64,000 nt of DNA from CAZIXN01 sp039180415 (GCA_039180415.1 JBCDDH010000008.1:1-64000); one strand, 5' to 3'; shown: positions 1 through 9,515, numbered from the stretch's first letter. The notes: generated from the letters alone by a model not told the origin. Program-made: numbers and translations.

Positions 1-1
1 A

Positions 2-3000
2 CCGCCGGCCGCGGACCCCGAAAGCCCGCCGGCGCGAAGCGCTGACACGGGTTCTGTTTCGTCTGCCCCGTCGCTTTTCCAGCGCGTCCTCGGCCTGTTC
101 GCGTCCCTCAAGCTCACCGTCGTCCTATTGCTGCTGAGCATCGGTCTGATCTTCTTCGGCACGCTCGCCCAGACGACGGCCGGGATCTGGCAGGTGATGG
201 AGACTTACTTCCGCAGCTTCTACGTCGCCGTGCCGTTGGGCCTGCTCGTGCCGGGCAACGTGGGGGCGGACATCCCGGGCGTGCTGCCCTGGCCCGGCGG
301 CGCGACGCTGGGCGGCTTGCTGTTCGTCAACCTCGTCGTCGCGCAGGCCGTGCGTTACACCATGATCGCTTCGGGCAAGCGGTTGGCCGTAGGACTACTC
401 GTAGCGGCCGTCGGCGTCGCGGCCATCGCCGTCGCGTTCTTCGTGCCCGCCGTGTCGCACGCCCTGGTTTCGCACGGCGTCGTTCCGCTGTTCGCGGTGG
501 GCTCGCTGTTTTTCGTGCCCCTTCTGATCGGAGCCTGGCTGCTCTACGGTCGACGCTACGGCATCGTGCTGATCCACAGCTCGTTGATCCTGCTGCTGGC
601 CGGCGAGTTCGTCACCGCGCTCACCGCCGACGAAGGCCAGATGCCGATCTACACCGGCCAGTCGCTCAACTGGGTGCAGGACATCCGCGAAGCCGAGTTG
701 GCCGTGATGGTGCCCGCGGTCGGCGAGCACGCGGTCGCCGGCGTCGGCGCCGAACTTAGCGAAGAGCTCCGCCACACCGTCGCGATCAGCGAGACCACGC
801 TCGCCCGGCTCGGCGATTCGGACACGCCGTTCGCGTTGGCCGGCTTGCCCGGCGGCTTCGCCGACCTCGCGGTGCGGATCGACCAGTTCATGCCCAACGC
901 GCAGCTGTACCGCCGCAGCCCGCGCACCACCGTCGCGCCGCAGGCGACCGTCGGGCTGGGCCTCGCCGAGGTCTACGCCCAGCCTGCGCCGGAGGTGTCC
1001 GGCGTCGGCGAGATGCGGGTCGACCAGCCCGCGGCGATCGTCTCCGTGCTCCACGCGAAGACCGGCGAGACGTACGCCCAGGTGCTCACCGCCGTGGGCC
1101 TGGAGCCGCCCGACGAGCCCTACCGGCCGATCCACCAGACCGTCTCCACGCCGATGGGGCCAATCGAGATCGCGATGCGGTTCGAGCGGACGTACCTGCC
1201 CTACGCCGTGGGCCTCGGCGAGTTCCGCCACGACCTGTACCCCGGCACGGAGGTTCCGAAGAATTTTTCGTCCGACGTCGTGCTCGCCAGCGAAGCGGGC
1301 GAGATCGAACGCGCGGCGTTGATCCGCATGAACGAGCCGCTGCGGTTCGCGGGCAAGACGTTCTTCCAGTCCGGCTGGATCCCGGGGCCGCAAAACCTCC
1401 CCGGCACCGACCGCGGCACGGTGCTTCAGGTCGTGGACAACCCGGGCTGGACCGTGCCCTACATCGCCTGCATCGTCGGCGGCCTCGGGCTGACCGTGCA
1501 CTTCTGCATGGGGCTGTTGGCGTACCTGCGTCGCCGTCGTACCGAGACCGAAACCAAACGGGCCAAGCCTGCGGCCGCGCAGCCGCGACATGGGGCGTCC
1601 ACCAACCCTTGGCCCGTACGCCTCGCCACGCTCGCGGCGCTGGGCCTGTCCGCGTCGATGCTCTGGCCCACCCAACGCGTTCCCGACGTGACCGACCGGG
1701 GCATGGACGTCGCCAACTTCGCCAACGTCGCCGTGTCTTACGACGGCCGGTTCAAGCCGTGGGACGCCGTGGCTCGGGACACGCTCGCCGCCATCGCGGG
1801 GCGCGAAAAAGTCGAGCGGGGCCGTGAGCAGATCCACCCCGTCGCCTGGCTGCTGGACGCCGTCACGCAACCCGAGGCCCGCGGCGATGAGGTTTTCCGT
1901 ATCGATCACCCGGAAGTGAAGCGCCTCATCGGCGTCACCAACTTCGAACGCAAGCGGTTCAGCTACGTCGAGATCGAGCCGCACCTCAACGAGATCGCCC
2001 GCTTGTCCGACGCGATCGCCGATGTCGACGACAAGGACCGCGACCCGTTCCAACGCGCCGTCGTCGACCTCGGCAGCCACGTCGCGCTCTACCAGGGCCT
2101 GGTCTCGATGAACGCGCCCCACGCGGTCGCCCTGTCGGGCGCGGTGGACGGCCAGAAGACCGGCGAGCACTGGGTTTCTCTGCCCGACGCCGTCGCGGCG
2201 ACTGCGGCGGCCGGCGACTTGGCCCGCCTTCCCGGAGACGCCGCCCTGCTCGGCTCGGCCATCAAGGCTTACGACGACGGCGACGCCGCGGCTTTTGCCT
2301 CCGCGACTTCGGCGCTGCGGGCTTCGCAGAATCAGCGCTTCCCGTCGCTCAAGGGCAAGGCCGAACTCGAGACGGCGTTCAATGCTTTCGCCCCCTTCTC
2401 CAAGGCCGCGGGGCTGTACGTCGTGGCGGGCATCGCGGTGCTGCTCTCGTGGGTCTTCGCTCCGGGGCCGCTGCGCCGTGCCGCATTGATTCTGCTCTTG
2501 GTCGCGCTCGTCGTCCACACGATCGCTTTGGGCATCCGCGTGCATCTGTCCGGCCGACCGCCCGTCACCAACCTGTACGGCTCGGCCGTGTTCGTGGGCT
2601 GGGGTGTTGTCGTCTTGGGCGTCCTGCTCGAACCGATCACCCGGCTCGGGCTCGGGTACGTGACCGCCGCCGTCGCGGGCGTCACCACCCTGCTCGTCGC
2701 CCGCGGCCTCGACGACGGCGACACGATGAACGTCCTCCAGGCCGTGCTCGACACGAACTTCTGGCTGGCGACGCACGTCATCGTTATCACGCTGGGTTAC
2801 TCGGCGATGTTCGTCGCGGCGTTAATTGGTGCGGTGTACCTGCTGGCCGGCGTGTACACCCAAGCGCTCAAGAAGGCCAAGGACCGCCGATCGATCGAAG
2901 CGGCGATGTTCGGCGTGACTTGCTTCGGCCTGTTGCTGAGCTTCGTGGGCACGATCCTGGGCGGCATCTGGGCGGACCAGAGCTGGGGCCGGTTCTGGGG

Positions 3001-3289
3001 TTGGGACCCGAAGGAAAACGGCGCGATGATGATCGTGCTCTGGGGCGCCGTCGTGATCCACGCCCGGTTGGCGAAGATGATCGGGGGGCCGGGCCTGGCG
3101 TCGCTCTGCGTGCTGGGCGCGGTCGTCACGCTCTGGTCGTGGTTCGGCACCAACATGCTCGGCGTCGGGCTCCACAGCTACGGGTTCATGGATTCCGCCG
3201 TGATGTGGATGCTGGTCGCCGTGGCGACGCTGGGTGCGATCGCCAGCGTCGCGCTCATCCCGACCCGTCGGTGGGCGAGCTTTGCCTGA
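2..3289 (+). CDS. Cytochrome c synthase CcsB(ResB)-CcsA fusion, 5'-partial
   Basis: This membrane protein exports heme and ligates it to apocytochrome c (System II cytochrome c maturation). The reading frame is open to the left edge, so the start lies outside the window; the first visible residues precede a hydrophobic helix ending in IFFGTLAQTTAG, typical of the ResB N-terminus. The first half has ResB-type membrane helices around a large extracytoplasmic domain. The C-terminal third is CcsA-like, with about eight helices and the heme-handling tryptophan-rich WWD motif (GRFWGWDPKE, about nt 2989-3018). About 1095 residues are visible, in line with fused CcsBA proteins known from Epsilonproteobacteria and some Planctomycetes. 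A roughly 300-residue soluble linker between the halves contains no motif I recognise. The stop overlaps the next start by 8 nt, suggesting translational coupling. Confidence 0.93.
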   Translation, partial: PPAADPESPPARSADTGSVSSAPSLFQRVLGLFASLKLTVVLLLLSIGLIFFGTLAQTTAGIWQVMETYFRSFYVAVPLGLLVPGNVGADIPGVLPWPGGATLGGLLFVNLVVAQAVRYTMIASGKRLAVGLLVAAVGVAAIAVAFFVPAVSHALVSHGVVPLFAVGSLFFVPLLIGAWLLYGRRYGIVLIHSSLILLLAGEFVTALTADEGQMPIYTGQSLNWVQDIREAELAVMVPAVGEHAVAGVGAELSEELRHTVAISETTLARLGDSDTPFALAGLPGGFADLAVRIDQFMPNAQLYRRSPRTTVAPQATVGLGLAEVYAQPAPEVSGVGEMRVDQPAAIVSVLHAKTGETYAQVLTAVGLEPPDEPYRPIHQTVSTPMGPIEIAMRFERTYLPYAVGLGEFRHDLYPGTEVPKNFSSDVVLASEAGEIERAALIRMNEPLRFAGKTFFQSGWIPGPQNLPGTDRGTVLQVVDNPGWTVPYIACIVGGLGLTVHFCMGLLAYLRRRRTETETKRAKPAAAQPRHGASTNPWPVRLATLAALGLSASMLWPTQRVPDVTDRGMDVANFANVAVSYDGRFKPWDAVARDTLAAIAGREKVERGREQIHPVAWLLDAVTQPEARGDEVFRIDHPEVKRLIGVTNFERKRFSYVEIEPHLNEIARLSDAIADVDDKDRDPFQRAVVDLGSHVALYQGLVSMNAPHAVALSGAVDGQKTGEHWVSLPDAVAATAAAGDLARLPGDAALLGSAIKAYDDGDAAAFASATSALRASQNQRFPSLKGKAELETAFNAFAPFSKAAGLYVVAGIAVLLSWVFAPGPLRRAALILLLVALVVHTIALGIRVHLSGRPPVTNLYGSAVFVGWGVVVLGVLLEPITRLGLGYVTAAVAGVTTLLVARGLDDGDTMNVLQAVLDTNFWLATHVIVITLGYSAMFVAALIGAVYLLAGVYTQALKKAKDRRSIEAAMFGVTCFGLLLSFVGTILGGIWADQSWGRFWGWDPKENGAMMIVLWGAVVIHARLAKMIGGPGLASLCVLGAVVTLWSWFGTNMLGVGLHSYGFMDSAVMWMLVAVATLGAIASVALIPTRRWASFA

Positions 3290-3893
3290 AGCGCCCCGGC
3301 TGGATCGCGCCTTTTTTCGCAGCGATCCCGTGTCGGTCGCCAAACGCTTGCTGGGCCAGCGCCTCGTTCACGTCGCGAACGGCCGACGTGTCGCCGGCTT
3401 GATCGTCGAAACCGAGGCCTACCTCGGCCACGTCGACAAGGCCGCCCACTCGTACGGCCGGCGACGGACGCAACGGACGGAGACCATGTTTGCCGACGGC
3501 GGCACGGTGTACGTCTTCTTGAATTACGGCATCCATCGCCTGCTGAATTTCGTCGTGGCGGGGGTCGATCAGCCGCAGGCCGTGCTGCTCCGCGCCCTCG
3601 AGCCCGTCGAAGGCCTCGACGAAATGCGGGCCCGCCGTCCCAAAGCCAAACGCGACACCGACCTCTGCTCCGGCCCCGGCAAGCTCGGAGCCGCGTTGGG
3701 CATCGAACTCGCCCACGACGGTACGGACCTGACCACCAGCGGATCCCTCTTCGTCGAACGGGTCCGCACACGAGCGATAAGCCGGTCGCAGATCGTGATC
3801 CGACCCCGGATCGGCGTGGGTTACGCCGAGGAGTGGGCTGACGCGCCCCTACGTTTTTATGTCGTCGGAAATCCTCACGTCAGCCGCCGGTAG
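3282..3893 (+). CDS. 3-methyladenine DNA glycosylase (AAG/MPG family)
   Basis: This base-excision repair enzyme removes alkylated purines from DNA in the cytoplasm. The family signature is clear: VETEAYLGHVDKAAHSYG near residues 34-51, holding the catalytic Glu and the substrate-pocket Tyr and His, then MFADGGTVYVFLNYGIH and the SGPGKLGAALGI segment. I chose the TTG at 3282 (MPEAPRLDRAFF), giving 203 residues, the usual family length; an upstream GTG would extend it through codons shared with the previous gene. The 8-nt overlap with the cytochrome synthase gene suggests co-translation, with no obvious functional link. A perfect 8-bp inverted repeat surrounds the stop codon (about 3883-3901), without a T-tract. 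Confidence 0.92.
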   Translation: MPEAPRLDRAFFRSDPVSVAKRLLGQRLVHVANGRRVAGLIVETEAYLGHVDKAAHSYGRRRTQRTETMFADGGTVYVFLNYGIHRLLNFVVAGVDQPQAVLLRALEPVEGLDEMRARRPKAKRDTDLCSGPGKLGAALGIELAHDGTDLTTSGSLFVERVRTRAISRSQIVIRPRIGVGYAEEWADAPLRFYVVGNPHVSRR

Positions 3894-3988
3894 CCGGCGG
3901 CGACGGGTTAGAATCGAAGCGGGTAGGCTGCCCCGTCCGCCGGACAAGCCCGGCCGACGCGAACGTTTCGCCTTCACGACTGCACGCC

Positions 3989-5659
3989 ATGAGCACCGAT
4001 CCCCACCCCGCGCCCGCTCCGCCCGCCGACGCCGACTCCGAAGCGTTGACGCCCCCCGCTCCTTCGGAAGTCGCTGCGACCGAGCCCGCCGCAGAAGCGG
4101 CGCCCCTATCGCCCGTCGGGGGGGTCGATCAGCAGGTCGCCGAAGAACTCGCGGCGGTCGACGCCGACGCGCTGATGGAGGCGTCGGTCGCGCCCGAAGC
4201 GGCGAAGCAGGTCAACGCGGAAGGCTCTCTCGAAGCCGGCGAGCCCGAACAGGAGCCCAAGCACCACGAACTCCGCCGCGGCCGGATCGCCGCGATCCGC
4301 GGCGAAGACGTGTTCGTCGACCTCGTCGGTGATTTCGATGGCAAGAAGCTGCAGGGCGTCGTGCCCGTCGCGCAGTTCGAGCGGCCGCCCCGCCTCAAAG
4401 CCATCATGGACTTCGTCGTCGATCAGGTCGACGAAGCCAAGGGCTTGGTGTTTCTCTCGCGTGAGGGCGCGATCTCCCGCAGCACCTGGGATCAGCTGAC
4501 CAACGGCCAGGTCATCGAGGCCCGCGTCACCGGGCACAACAAGGGCGGGCTCGAACTCGAGATCGTTGGCGGCATCAAGGCGTTCATGCCGGCGTCGCAG
4601 GTCGACCTGCACTCGGTCGGTGACCTCGAGCCGTTCGTCGGGCAGAAGCTCGACGCCGCGGTCCAGGAGATCGACCGCAAACACAAGAAGGTCTTGCTCT
4701 CCCGCCGCAAATACCTCGAGGTCAAGCGGGCCCGCGAGAAACGCAAGACCCTTGCCGAGCTCGAAGTCGGGCAGGAACGCGAAGGCGTGGTCACCAACGT
4801 CATGGCCTTCGGCGCGTTCGTGGACATCGGTGGCGTCGACGGCCTCGTCCACGTCACCGACCTGGCCCATAGCCACGTCGATAAGCCTTCGGACGTTGTC
4901 AGCGTGGGCGACAAGGTTCGGGTCCGCGTGATGAAGATCGAGCCGGACAAGGAGCGCATCTCCCTGGGTATGAAGCAGGTCACGCCCGACCCGTGGGATC
5001 AGGTGCCCGGCAAGTATCGGCCGGGCGAGGAGGTCTCGGTCCGCGTGACCAAGACCGCGAACTTCGGCGCCTTCGTCGAACTCGAGCCGGGCGTCGAGGC
5101 GCTGCTGCCGATGTCGGAGATGAGCTGGAACCGCATCCACCGCGCCGAAGACGGCGTGAAGCCCGGCGACGTGGTGAAGGTCCAGGTGCTCAAGGTCGAG
5201 CCCGACAAGCACCGCATGAGCGTGAGCCTCAAGGCCGCCGCGGGCGATCCCTGGGCGGACGCTTCGGGACAGTTCGTCGTCGATCAGAAGGTCGAGGGCA
5301 AGGTCACGAGCACGACCGACTTCGGCGCGTTCGTCGAGATCGCCCCGGGCGTCGAGGGCATGGTGCATATCAGCGAGCTGTCCGATCGCCGCGTCGGACA
5401 GGTCACCGATATCGTCAAGCAGGGCGACACGAAAACGTTCCGCATCAAGGGCATCGACGCGGACAAGCGGAAGATCTCTTTGTCACTAAAAGAGCCCGGG
5501 CAAGGCGGCTCGGGCGGCGGTCGACGGAGCGACGAATACGTCCCGCCGAGCAAGCCCGCCAAGCCGCGCATCCCGAAAGACCAACTCAAGTCCGGGCTGG
5601 GTAAGTCCGGGGCCTTGGGCACGGGCCTGGGCGGGCTGAAGCTCGAAGACTTCACTTGA
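3989..5659 (+). CDS. rpsA: 30S ribosomal protein S1 (five S1 repeats)
   Basis: RNA-binding protein of the 30S subunit that helps recruit mRNA. The 556 residues start with an acidic, Ala/Pro-rich tail of about 90 residues. Five OB-fold S1 repeats follow, at roughly 92-160, 173-243, 258-328, 346-414 and 427-500. Repeats 3-5 carry the classic FGAFV(D/E)...G(V/L)(V/E/H)...(H/M)(V/I/M)S(D/E) pattern and end in DKxRISLxxK-type strands. The C-terminus is a low-complexity Gly/Lys/Pro tail. Proteobacterial S1 has six repeats and actinobacterial S1 four, so five plus an acidic N-terminal tail looks lineage-specific. It could be called an S1-domain RNA-binding protein if another S1 exists in the genome. 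The flavoprotein gene begins 4 nt after the stop. Confidence 0.88.
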   Translation: MSTDPHPAPAPPADADSEALTPPAPSEVAATEPAAEAAPLSPVGGVDQQVAEELAAVDADALMEASVAPEAAKQVNAEGSLEAGEPEQEPKHHELRRGRIAAIRGEDVFVDLVGDFDGKKLQGVVPVAQFERPPRLKAIMDFVVDQVDEAKGLVFLSREGAISRSTWDQLTNGQVIEARVTGHNKGGLELEIVGGIKAFMPASQVDLHSVGDLEPFVGQKLDAAVQEIDRKHKKVLLSRRKYLEVKRAREKRKTLAELEVGQEREGVVTNVMAFGAFVDIGGVDGLVHVTDLAHSHVDKPSDVVSVGDKVRVRVMKIEPDKERISLGMKQVTPDPWDQVPGKYRPGEEVSVRVTKTANFGAFVELEPGVEALLPMSEMSWNRIHRAEDGVKPGDVVKVQVLKVEPDKHRMSVSLKAAAGDPWADASGQFVVDQKVEGKVTSTTDFGAFVEIAPGVEGMVHISELSDRRVGQVTDIVKQGDTKTFRIKGIDADKRKISLSLKEPGQGGSGGGRRSDEYVPPSKPAKPRIPKDQLKSGLGKSGALGTGLGGLKLEDFT

Positions 5660-5662
5660 CCC

Positions 5663-6958
5663 GTGAGCCTCGAGCGCTGCGACATCGCGATCGTGGGGGG
5701 CGGGGCCGCGGGCCTGTTTGCGTCCGCGTTTGTCGGTGAACCCGGCCGTCGCAAGGCCGTGCTGCTCGAAGGCGCGAAGCGGCCGGGCACCAAAATCCTG
5801 ATCGCCGGCGGCGGGCGTTGCAACGTGACGCACGACGTGGTCCGGCCCGCGGATTACGCGGGCGGGTCGCGCAATGTCGTCAAAAAAGTTCTCGCCAGTT
5901 TTACGGTCGACCAGACCGTCGCGTGGTTCGCGGAACGCGGCGTTGCGCTCAAGCGTGAAGAGACGGGCAAGCTCTTTCCCGTCACCGACAAGGCCCGCAC
6001 CGTCTTGGACGCCTTGCTCCGCGCCGTCGAAGCCGCGGGCACCGAACTGCGGGCCGGCTCGCGGGTGACGGGCCTCGAGCGGCGCGGCGGCGGGTTTGTC
6101 CTATCGATCGCGGGGCAAGCGGATCTCGAAGCGGCCAACGTGATCTTGGCGACGGGCGGTCGGGCGTTGCCCAGTTCCGGCAGCGACGGCTTCGGGTACG
6201 AGCTGGCCAAGAAACTCGGCCACACGGTGACGCCGACGTGGCCGTCGCTCGCGCCGCTGCTCACGGAAGACGGACACTGGGTGACCGCTCTCTCGGGCGT
6301 CGCCCTGCCCGTCGAGCTTACGCTCCTCGGCCCGACCGGCAAAGCGCTGCATCGCCAAACCGGCCCGATGCTCTTCACCCACTTCGGCCTCTCCGGCCCG
6401 GCCGCGATGAACCTCTCGCGACACGCGACCCCGGAGCTGCCCCGCGGCGCCCGCGTCACGGCCAACCTCATGCCCGGCGAGACGTTCGCTTCCGTCGAGG
6501 CCCGGCTGCTTCGAGCGACGCGGGACGAACCCAAACGCCCGGTCGTCAAGCTGCTTGCGACGCGCCTGCCCGACCGCGTCGCCGAAGGGCTGCTAACCCG
6601 AGAACTCGGCATCGAAGCGGTCACGGCTTTCGCCGATCTCACGCGTGAAGACCGCCGCGCGCTGGCCCACGCCGTCGTGGAGCTCCGGCTGCCCGTGACC
6701 GGCGACCGCGGCTTCCGGTATGCCGAGTGCACGGCCGGCGGGGTCCCGCTCACCGAGATCGAGCCGGGGACGATGCGTTCGCGTGTCTGCGACGGGCTCT
6801 ATCTCTGCGGCGAGCTGCTCGACGCCGACGGGCTGATCGGCGGCTACAACTTCCAGTGGGCCTGGTGCACCGGCCGGCTCGCGGGGCTGGCGGCGAGCCA
6901 CGGCGGCCAACCCGGTATCGTGCCGGCATGGACCGCAAGCACATCCCCAACACGCTGA
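5663..6958 (+). CDS. BaiN/HI0933-family FAD-dependent oxidoreductase
   Basis: Predicted cytoplasmic flavoprotein of the YhiN/HI0933/BaiN family, whose physiological substrate is mostly unknown. The N-terminus has a dinucleotide-binding GGGAAGLFAS motif, then the family hallmark GTKILIAGGGRCNVTH around residues 36-51. A second hallmark, LFTHFGLSGPA, is near residue 235, and the C-terminal FAD segment GELLDADGLIGGYNFQWA near 390. The length of 431 aa is normal for the family. The GTG start at 5663 lies 3 nt beyond the S1 stop, so the two are probably co-transcribed. The 3' end overlaps pgsA by 31 nt. The fold is secure, the reaction is not. Confidence 0.88.
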   Translation: MSLERCDIAIVGGGAAGLFASAFVGEPGRRKAVLLEGAKRPGTKILIAGGGRCNVTHDVVRPADYAGGSRNVVKKVLASFTVDQTVAWFAERGVALKREETGKLFPVTDKARTVLDALLRAVEAAGTELRAGSRVTGLERRGGGFVLSIAGQADLEAANVILATGGRALPSSGSDGFGYELAKKLGHTVTPTWPSLAPLLTEDGHWVTALSGVALPVELTLLGPTGKALHRQTGPMLFTHFGLSGPAAMNLSRHATPELPRGARVTANLMPGETFASVEARLLRATRDEPKRPVVKLLATRLPDRVAEGLLTRELGIEAVTAFADLTREDRRALAHAVVELRLPVTGDRGFRYAECTAGGVPLTEIEPGTMRSRVCDGLYLCGELLDADGLIGGYNFQWAWCTGRLAGLAASHGGQPGIVPAWTASTSPTR

Positions 6959-7593
6959 CGCTCGCCCGGCTGGTGCTGGCGGCGGCGTTCTTCGGCGTGC
7001 TGAACGTATACCGCTACGGCGACGCGGACGGGAACGACCCGATCGTCTTGTTGATCGCGGGCGTCTTGTTCGGCCTTGCCGCGGTCACCGATGCGCTGGA
7101 CGGCTACTACGCGCGGAAGTGGCACGTCGAGTCGGTGTTCGGGCGGATCGTCGACCCGTTCGCGGACAAGATCCTGATCTTGGGCGCGGTGATCTACCTG
7201 GCCAGCCCGCGGTTTCTGGACCCCGCCGCGGTGGCCGCGGGCTCGATCCACACGATGGTCAGCGGCGTCTACCCGTGGATGGTCGTAGTCGTGCTTGCGC
7301 GGGAGCTGTTGGTGACGAGCATCCGCGGGGTGGCAGAACGGATGGGTGTGGACTTCAGTGCGAAGAAGCTGGGCAAGTGGAAGATGATTTTGCAGTCGAC
7401 GGTCGTGCCGGTGGTGATCGTCATCGTCGCGATCGATCCGGCACGCGACGGTTGGGGTTGGCTGGCCTGGGTGCGGGACGCGCTGGTGTACGCGACCGTG
7501 TTGGTGACGGTGTTGAGCGGGTTGCCGTACGTCGCCGGCGCGTTGCGCGTCATGCGGACCGACAAGAGCGAGGCGCCCGAAGCGGGGCGTTAG
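6928..7593 (+). CDS. pgsA: CDP-diacylglycerol-glycerol-3-phosphate 3-phosphatidyltransferase
   Basis: Integral membrane enzyme that makes phosphatidylglycerophosphate from CDP-diacylglycerol and glycerol 3-phosphate, the committed step to phosphatidylglycerol. The CDP-alcohol phosphotransferase signature DG(x)2AR(x)nG(x)3D(x)3D is complete: DALDGYYARK, then FGRIVDPFADK, near residues 53-80. Four to six hydrophobic helices follow. The ATG at 6928 gives 221 residues, close to the usual 180-220, and starts MDRKHIPNTLTLARL, a typical PgsA N-terminus. It overlaps the end of the flavoprotein gene by 31 nt. A related phosphatidyltransferase of the same superfamily cannot be excluded, but the N-terminus favours PgsA. 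Confidence 0.9.
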   Translation: MDRKHIPNTLTLARLVLAAAFFGVLNVYRYGDADGNDPIVLLIAGVLFGLAAVTDALDGYYARKWHVESVFGRIVDPFADKILILGAVIYLASPRFLDPAAVAAGSIHTMVSGVYPWMVVVVLARELLVTSIRGVAERMGVDFSAKKLGKWKMILQSTVVPVVIVIVAIDPARDGWGWLAWVRDALVYATVLVTVLSGLPYVAGALRVMRTDKSEAPEAGR

Positions 7594-7682
7594 GAACCGT
7601 GCCGCAATAGGCATGTTCCGCGTTTCTTGTTTCCAACGCCTATTTCCTGGCTTCTGATGTCCGGATCGGTACGATCCCATTT

Positions 7683-8801
7683 ATGGCCAGCACCGCTCTG
7701 TTTAGCCAGACGATCGACCACTACCTCGCGCCGATCCGCCGCTTCCTCGACGACGAGAGCGTGTCGGAGGTCATGGTCAATGCGCCCGACGAAATCTACG
7801 TCGAACGCGACGGCGAGTTGGTGAAGACCGATGCGCGGTTCGTGGACACGGAGACGTACGAGGCGGCGATCAACAACGTCCTGCAGTTCACCGGCAAGAG
7901 CCTGCGGGACGACGCGGCGTTGATCGACGCCCGGCTGCCCGACGGCTCGCGGGTGCACGTGGCCAAGGAGCCCTGCGCGCGACACGGGACGGTGATGAGC
8001 ATCCGCAAGTTCGCGAAGTCGATGCTCGATCTGGACTGGCTGATGGAGCTGGGCACGATCACGTCCGAAGCACGCGAATTCCTGGAGATCGCGGTCCAGG
8101 CCGAGCGGAACGTGCTGGTGGCGGGCGGCACCAGCTCGGGCAAGACGTCGCTGCTCAACGCGCTGTCGGCGATGATCCCGCGCGACCAGCGTTTGGTCGT
8201 GATCGAAGACTCGGCCGAGCTGCAACTCCAGCAGGACCACGTGATCTCCCTGGAAACCAAGCAGGCGGACCGCTTCGGGCGCGGCGCGGTGGGCATCCGC
8301 GAGTTGTTCCGCTCGTCGCTACGGCTCCGTCCGGACCGGATCATCATCGGCGAGGTCCGCGGCGGCGAGGCGTTGGAGATGATCCAGGCCATGACCTCGG
8401 GCCACGGCGGCTCGATGGGCACGCTGCACGCCAACGCCCCGCTGGATGCGCTCAACCGGTTGGAGACCATGGCCCTGATGTCCGAGGTCGAACTGCCGCT
8501 GTCGGCGCTGCGATCGCAGGTCAGCTCGGCGATCGACATCATCGTGCAGATGTCTCGGCAGATCGGCGGCCGACGGCTGGTCACGCAGATCACCGAGGTG
8601 CTGCCGCTGGGCGACCACGGCTACTACCAGACCCGGGATTTATTCGCCCAGGAACAAATCGCAGACGACGCGGGCGGCAAGGCGATGTGGCTGAATTGGA
8701 CGGGCGAGGTCTCGGCCATGGCGGGTCGGCTGCGGCCGGAGGAAGCCGCGCGGATCACCCGGCTGACGGCCGGGCTGTTCGGGAAAAATGAAACTCCGTA
8801 A
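7683..8801 (+). CDS. CpaF/TadA-type secretion ATPase
   Basis: Hexameric type II/IV secretion ATPase that powers pilus or Tad/Flp assembly at the inner membrane. The N-terminal domain (about 1-125) is CpaF-like, with EVMVNAPDEIYVERDG and the SIRKF segment. Walker A is GGTSSGKT at 148-155, an Asp-box/Walker B region RPDRIIIGEVRGGEA lies near 220-233, and the His box GSMGTLHAN follows. The 372-residue length fits a compact CpaF without a long N-terminal extension. It is followed by two tiny pilin-like genes and a prepilin peptidase, a reduced Tad arrangement. The 89-nt gap upstream contains a loose 7-bp inverted repeat (AATAGGC...GCCTATT). Confidence 0.92.
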   Translation: MASTALFSQTIDHYLAPIRRFLDDESVSEVMVNAPDEIYVERDGELVKTDARFVDTETYEAAINNVLQFTGKSLRDDAALIDARLPDGSRVHVAKEPCARHGTVMSIRKFAKSMLDLDWLMELGTITSEAREFLEIAVQAERNVLVAGGTSSGKTSLLNALSAMIPRDQRLVVIEDSAELQLQQDHVISLETKQADRFGRGAVGIRELFRSSLRLRPDRIIIGEVRGGEALEMIQAMTSGHGGSMGTLHANAPLDALNRLETMALMSEVELPLSALRSQVSSAIDIIVQMSRQIGGRRLVTQITEVLPLGDHGYYQTRDLFAQEQIADDAGGKAMWLNWTGEVSAMAGRLRPEEAARITRLTAGLFGKNETP

Positions 8802-8887
8802 AACCCCTGCCGAATCCAGGCGGAAGCCGTCCATCGTCCCGGTTTCGCTGAGCTTGGCGACCGCGACGGGGACGAGTAAAATACGGT

Positions 8888-9106
8888 ATGAGCGACGCGA
8901 TGTGGCAGACCACTCGGCCGGTCCGGCGGAGGTTACGCAAGCTACGGTTTCGTCTGCTCGGAGACCGCGGCGCGACCACGCTGGAGTTCGCGTTGCTGCT
9001 GGCGGCGGTGGTGTTGCCGTCATACGCGATCATCCGGCTCGGTTTACAGTTGGTGGCCGAGCACTTCCGGCTGATCGCGACGCTTAACGCCTTGCCGACG
9101 CCTTAA
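8888..9106 (+). CDS. Small Flp/TadE-like pilin candidate (72 aa)
   Basis: Small protein with a basic N-terminus of about 26 residues, the junction GDRGATTLEFALLLAAVV and a single hydrophobic helix. The Gly-Ala-x-x-x-Glu arrangement (Glu five residues after the Gly) resembles the prepilin-peptidase site of Flp pilins and the N-terminus of TadE minor pilins. It sits between the CpaF ATPase and a prepilin peptidase. After the helix only about 20 residues remain, so it is closer to an Flp subunit than to full TadE. The start is the ATG at 8888. Role as pilin or pseudopilin is inferred from context and this junction only. Confidence 0.7.
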   Translation: MSDAMWQTTRPVRRRLRKLRFRLLGDRGATTLEFALLLAAVVLPSYAIIRLGLQLVAEHFRLIATLNALPTP

Positions 9107-9216
9107 CACCCTCCATGGGTCGTGGAAGACCGTGCTCGAAAGCGTCGGGCTCCAGCCGGAGACCGGCCGAAACTTCAATCCCCGGCCCGCGTGGCTGCCG
9201 AATCAGGAAGTGTGCC

Positions 9217-9471
9217 ATGAATCGTCAAATGATCCGCCAAGCTTGGTCGGCCGTACGTGAGGCGGCGGTCCGTCTACACCGCGACGACCGCGGGGCCGAG
9301 GCGTTGGAGAAGCTGCTGATTGTGGCGGTGGTGGTGCTGCCGTTGCTGGGCTTACTGATCGTGTTCCGCGAGCGGATCAACGACTGGGTCAACGGAAATT
9401 GGGACAACGTGCTTCAGACCGACGAAAACAACCCGATCGTCGATCCCAGTTCGCCCACGCCCACGAACTGA
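9217..9471 (+). CDS. Small Flp pilin-like protein (84 aa)
   Basis: Second short single-helix protein of the cluster. After a charged N-terminus comes DDRGAEALEKLLIVAVVVLPLL, here split as a G-A-x-A-L-E processing-type junction followed by a hydrophobic stretch. An acidic, Asn/Pro-rich tail (residues about 60-84) ends the protein. Flp pilins typically read GA(T/S)AIEY at this point; here the residue after Glu is Lys instead of Tyr, so it may be a divergent major or minor pilin. The ATG at 9217 is preferred over an upstream GTG because it leaves a normal short leader. The prepilin peptidase gene follows by 44 nt. Confidence 0.72.
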   Translation: MNRQMIRQAWSAVREAAVRLHRDDRGAEALEKLLIVAVVVLPLLGLLIVFRERINDWVNGNWDNVLQTDENNPIVDPSSPTPTN

Positions 9472-9515
9472 CGAATCCCCGGCCTGATCGATCTGTCCTC
9501 CGATCCTGCGATCTG

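Noticed and set aside
395..2776. 793-codon open frame antisense to the cytochrome synthase gene
   Set aside because: Arg/Asp/His-rich low-complexity product typical of antisense frames in GC-rich DNA; the plus-strand frame encodes clear CcsBA landmarks.
3883..3901. Perfect 8-bp hairpin GCCGCCGG/CCGGCGGC around the stop of the glycosylase gene
   Set aside because: No T-tract on either strand, so not called as an intrinsic terminator.
7607..7648. AATAGGC...GCCTATT inverted repeat upstream of the CpaF-like gene
   Set aside because: Only 7 bp with about 27 nt between the arms; may be chance, no second copy seen.
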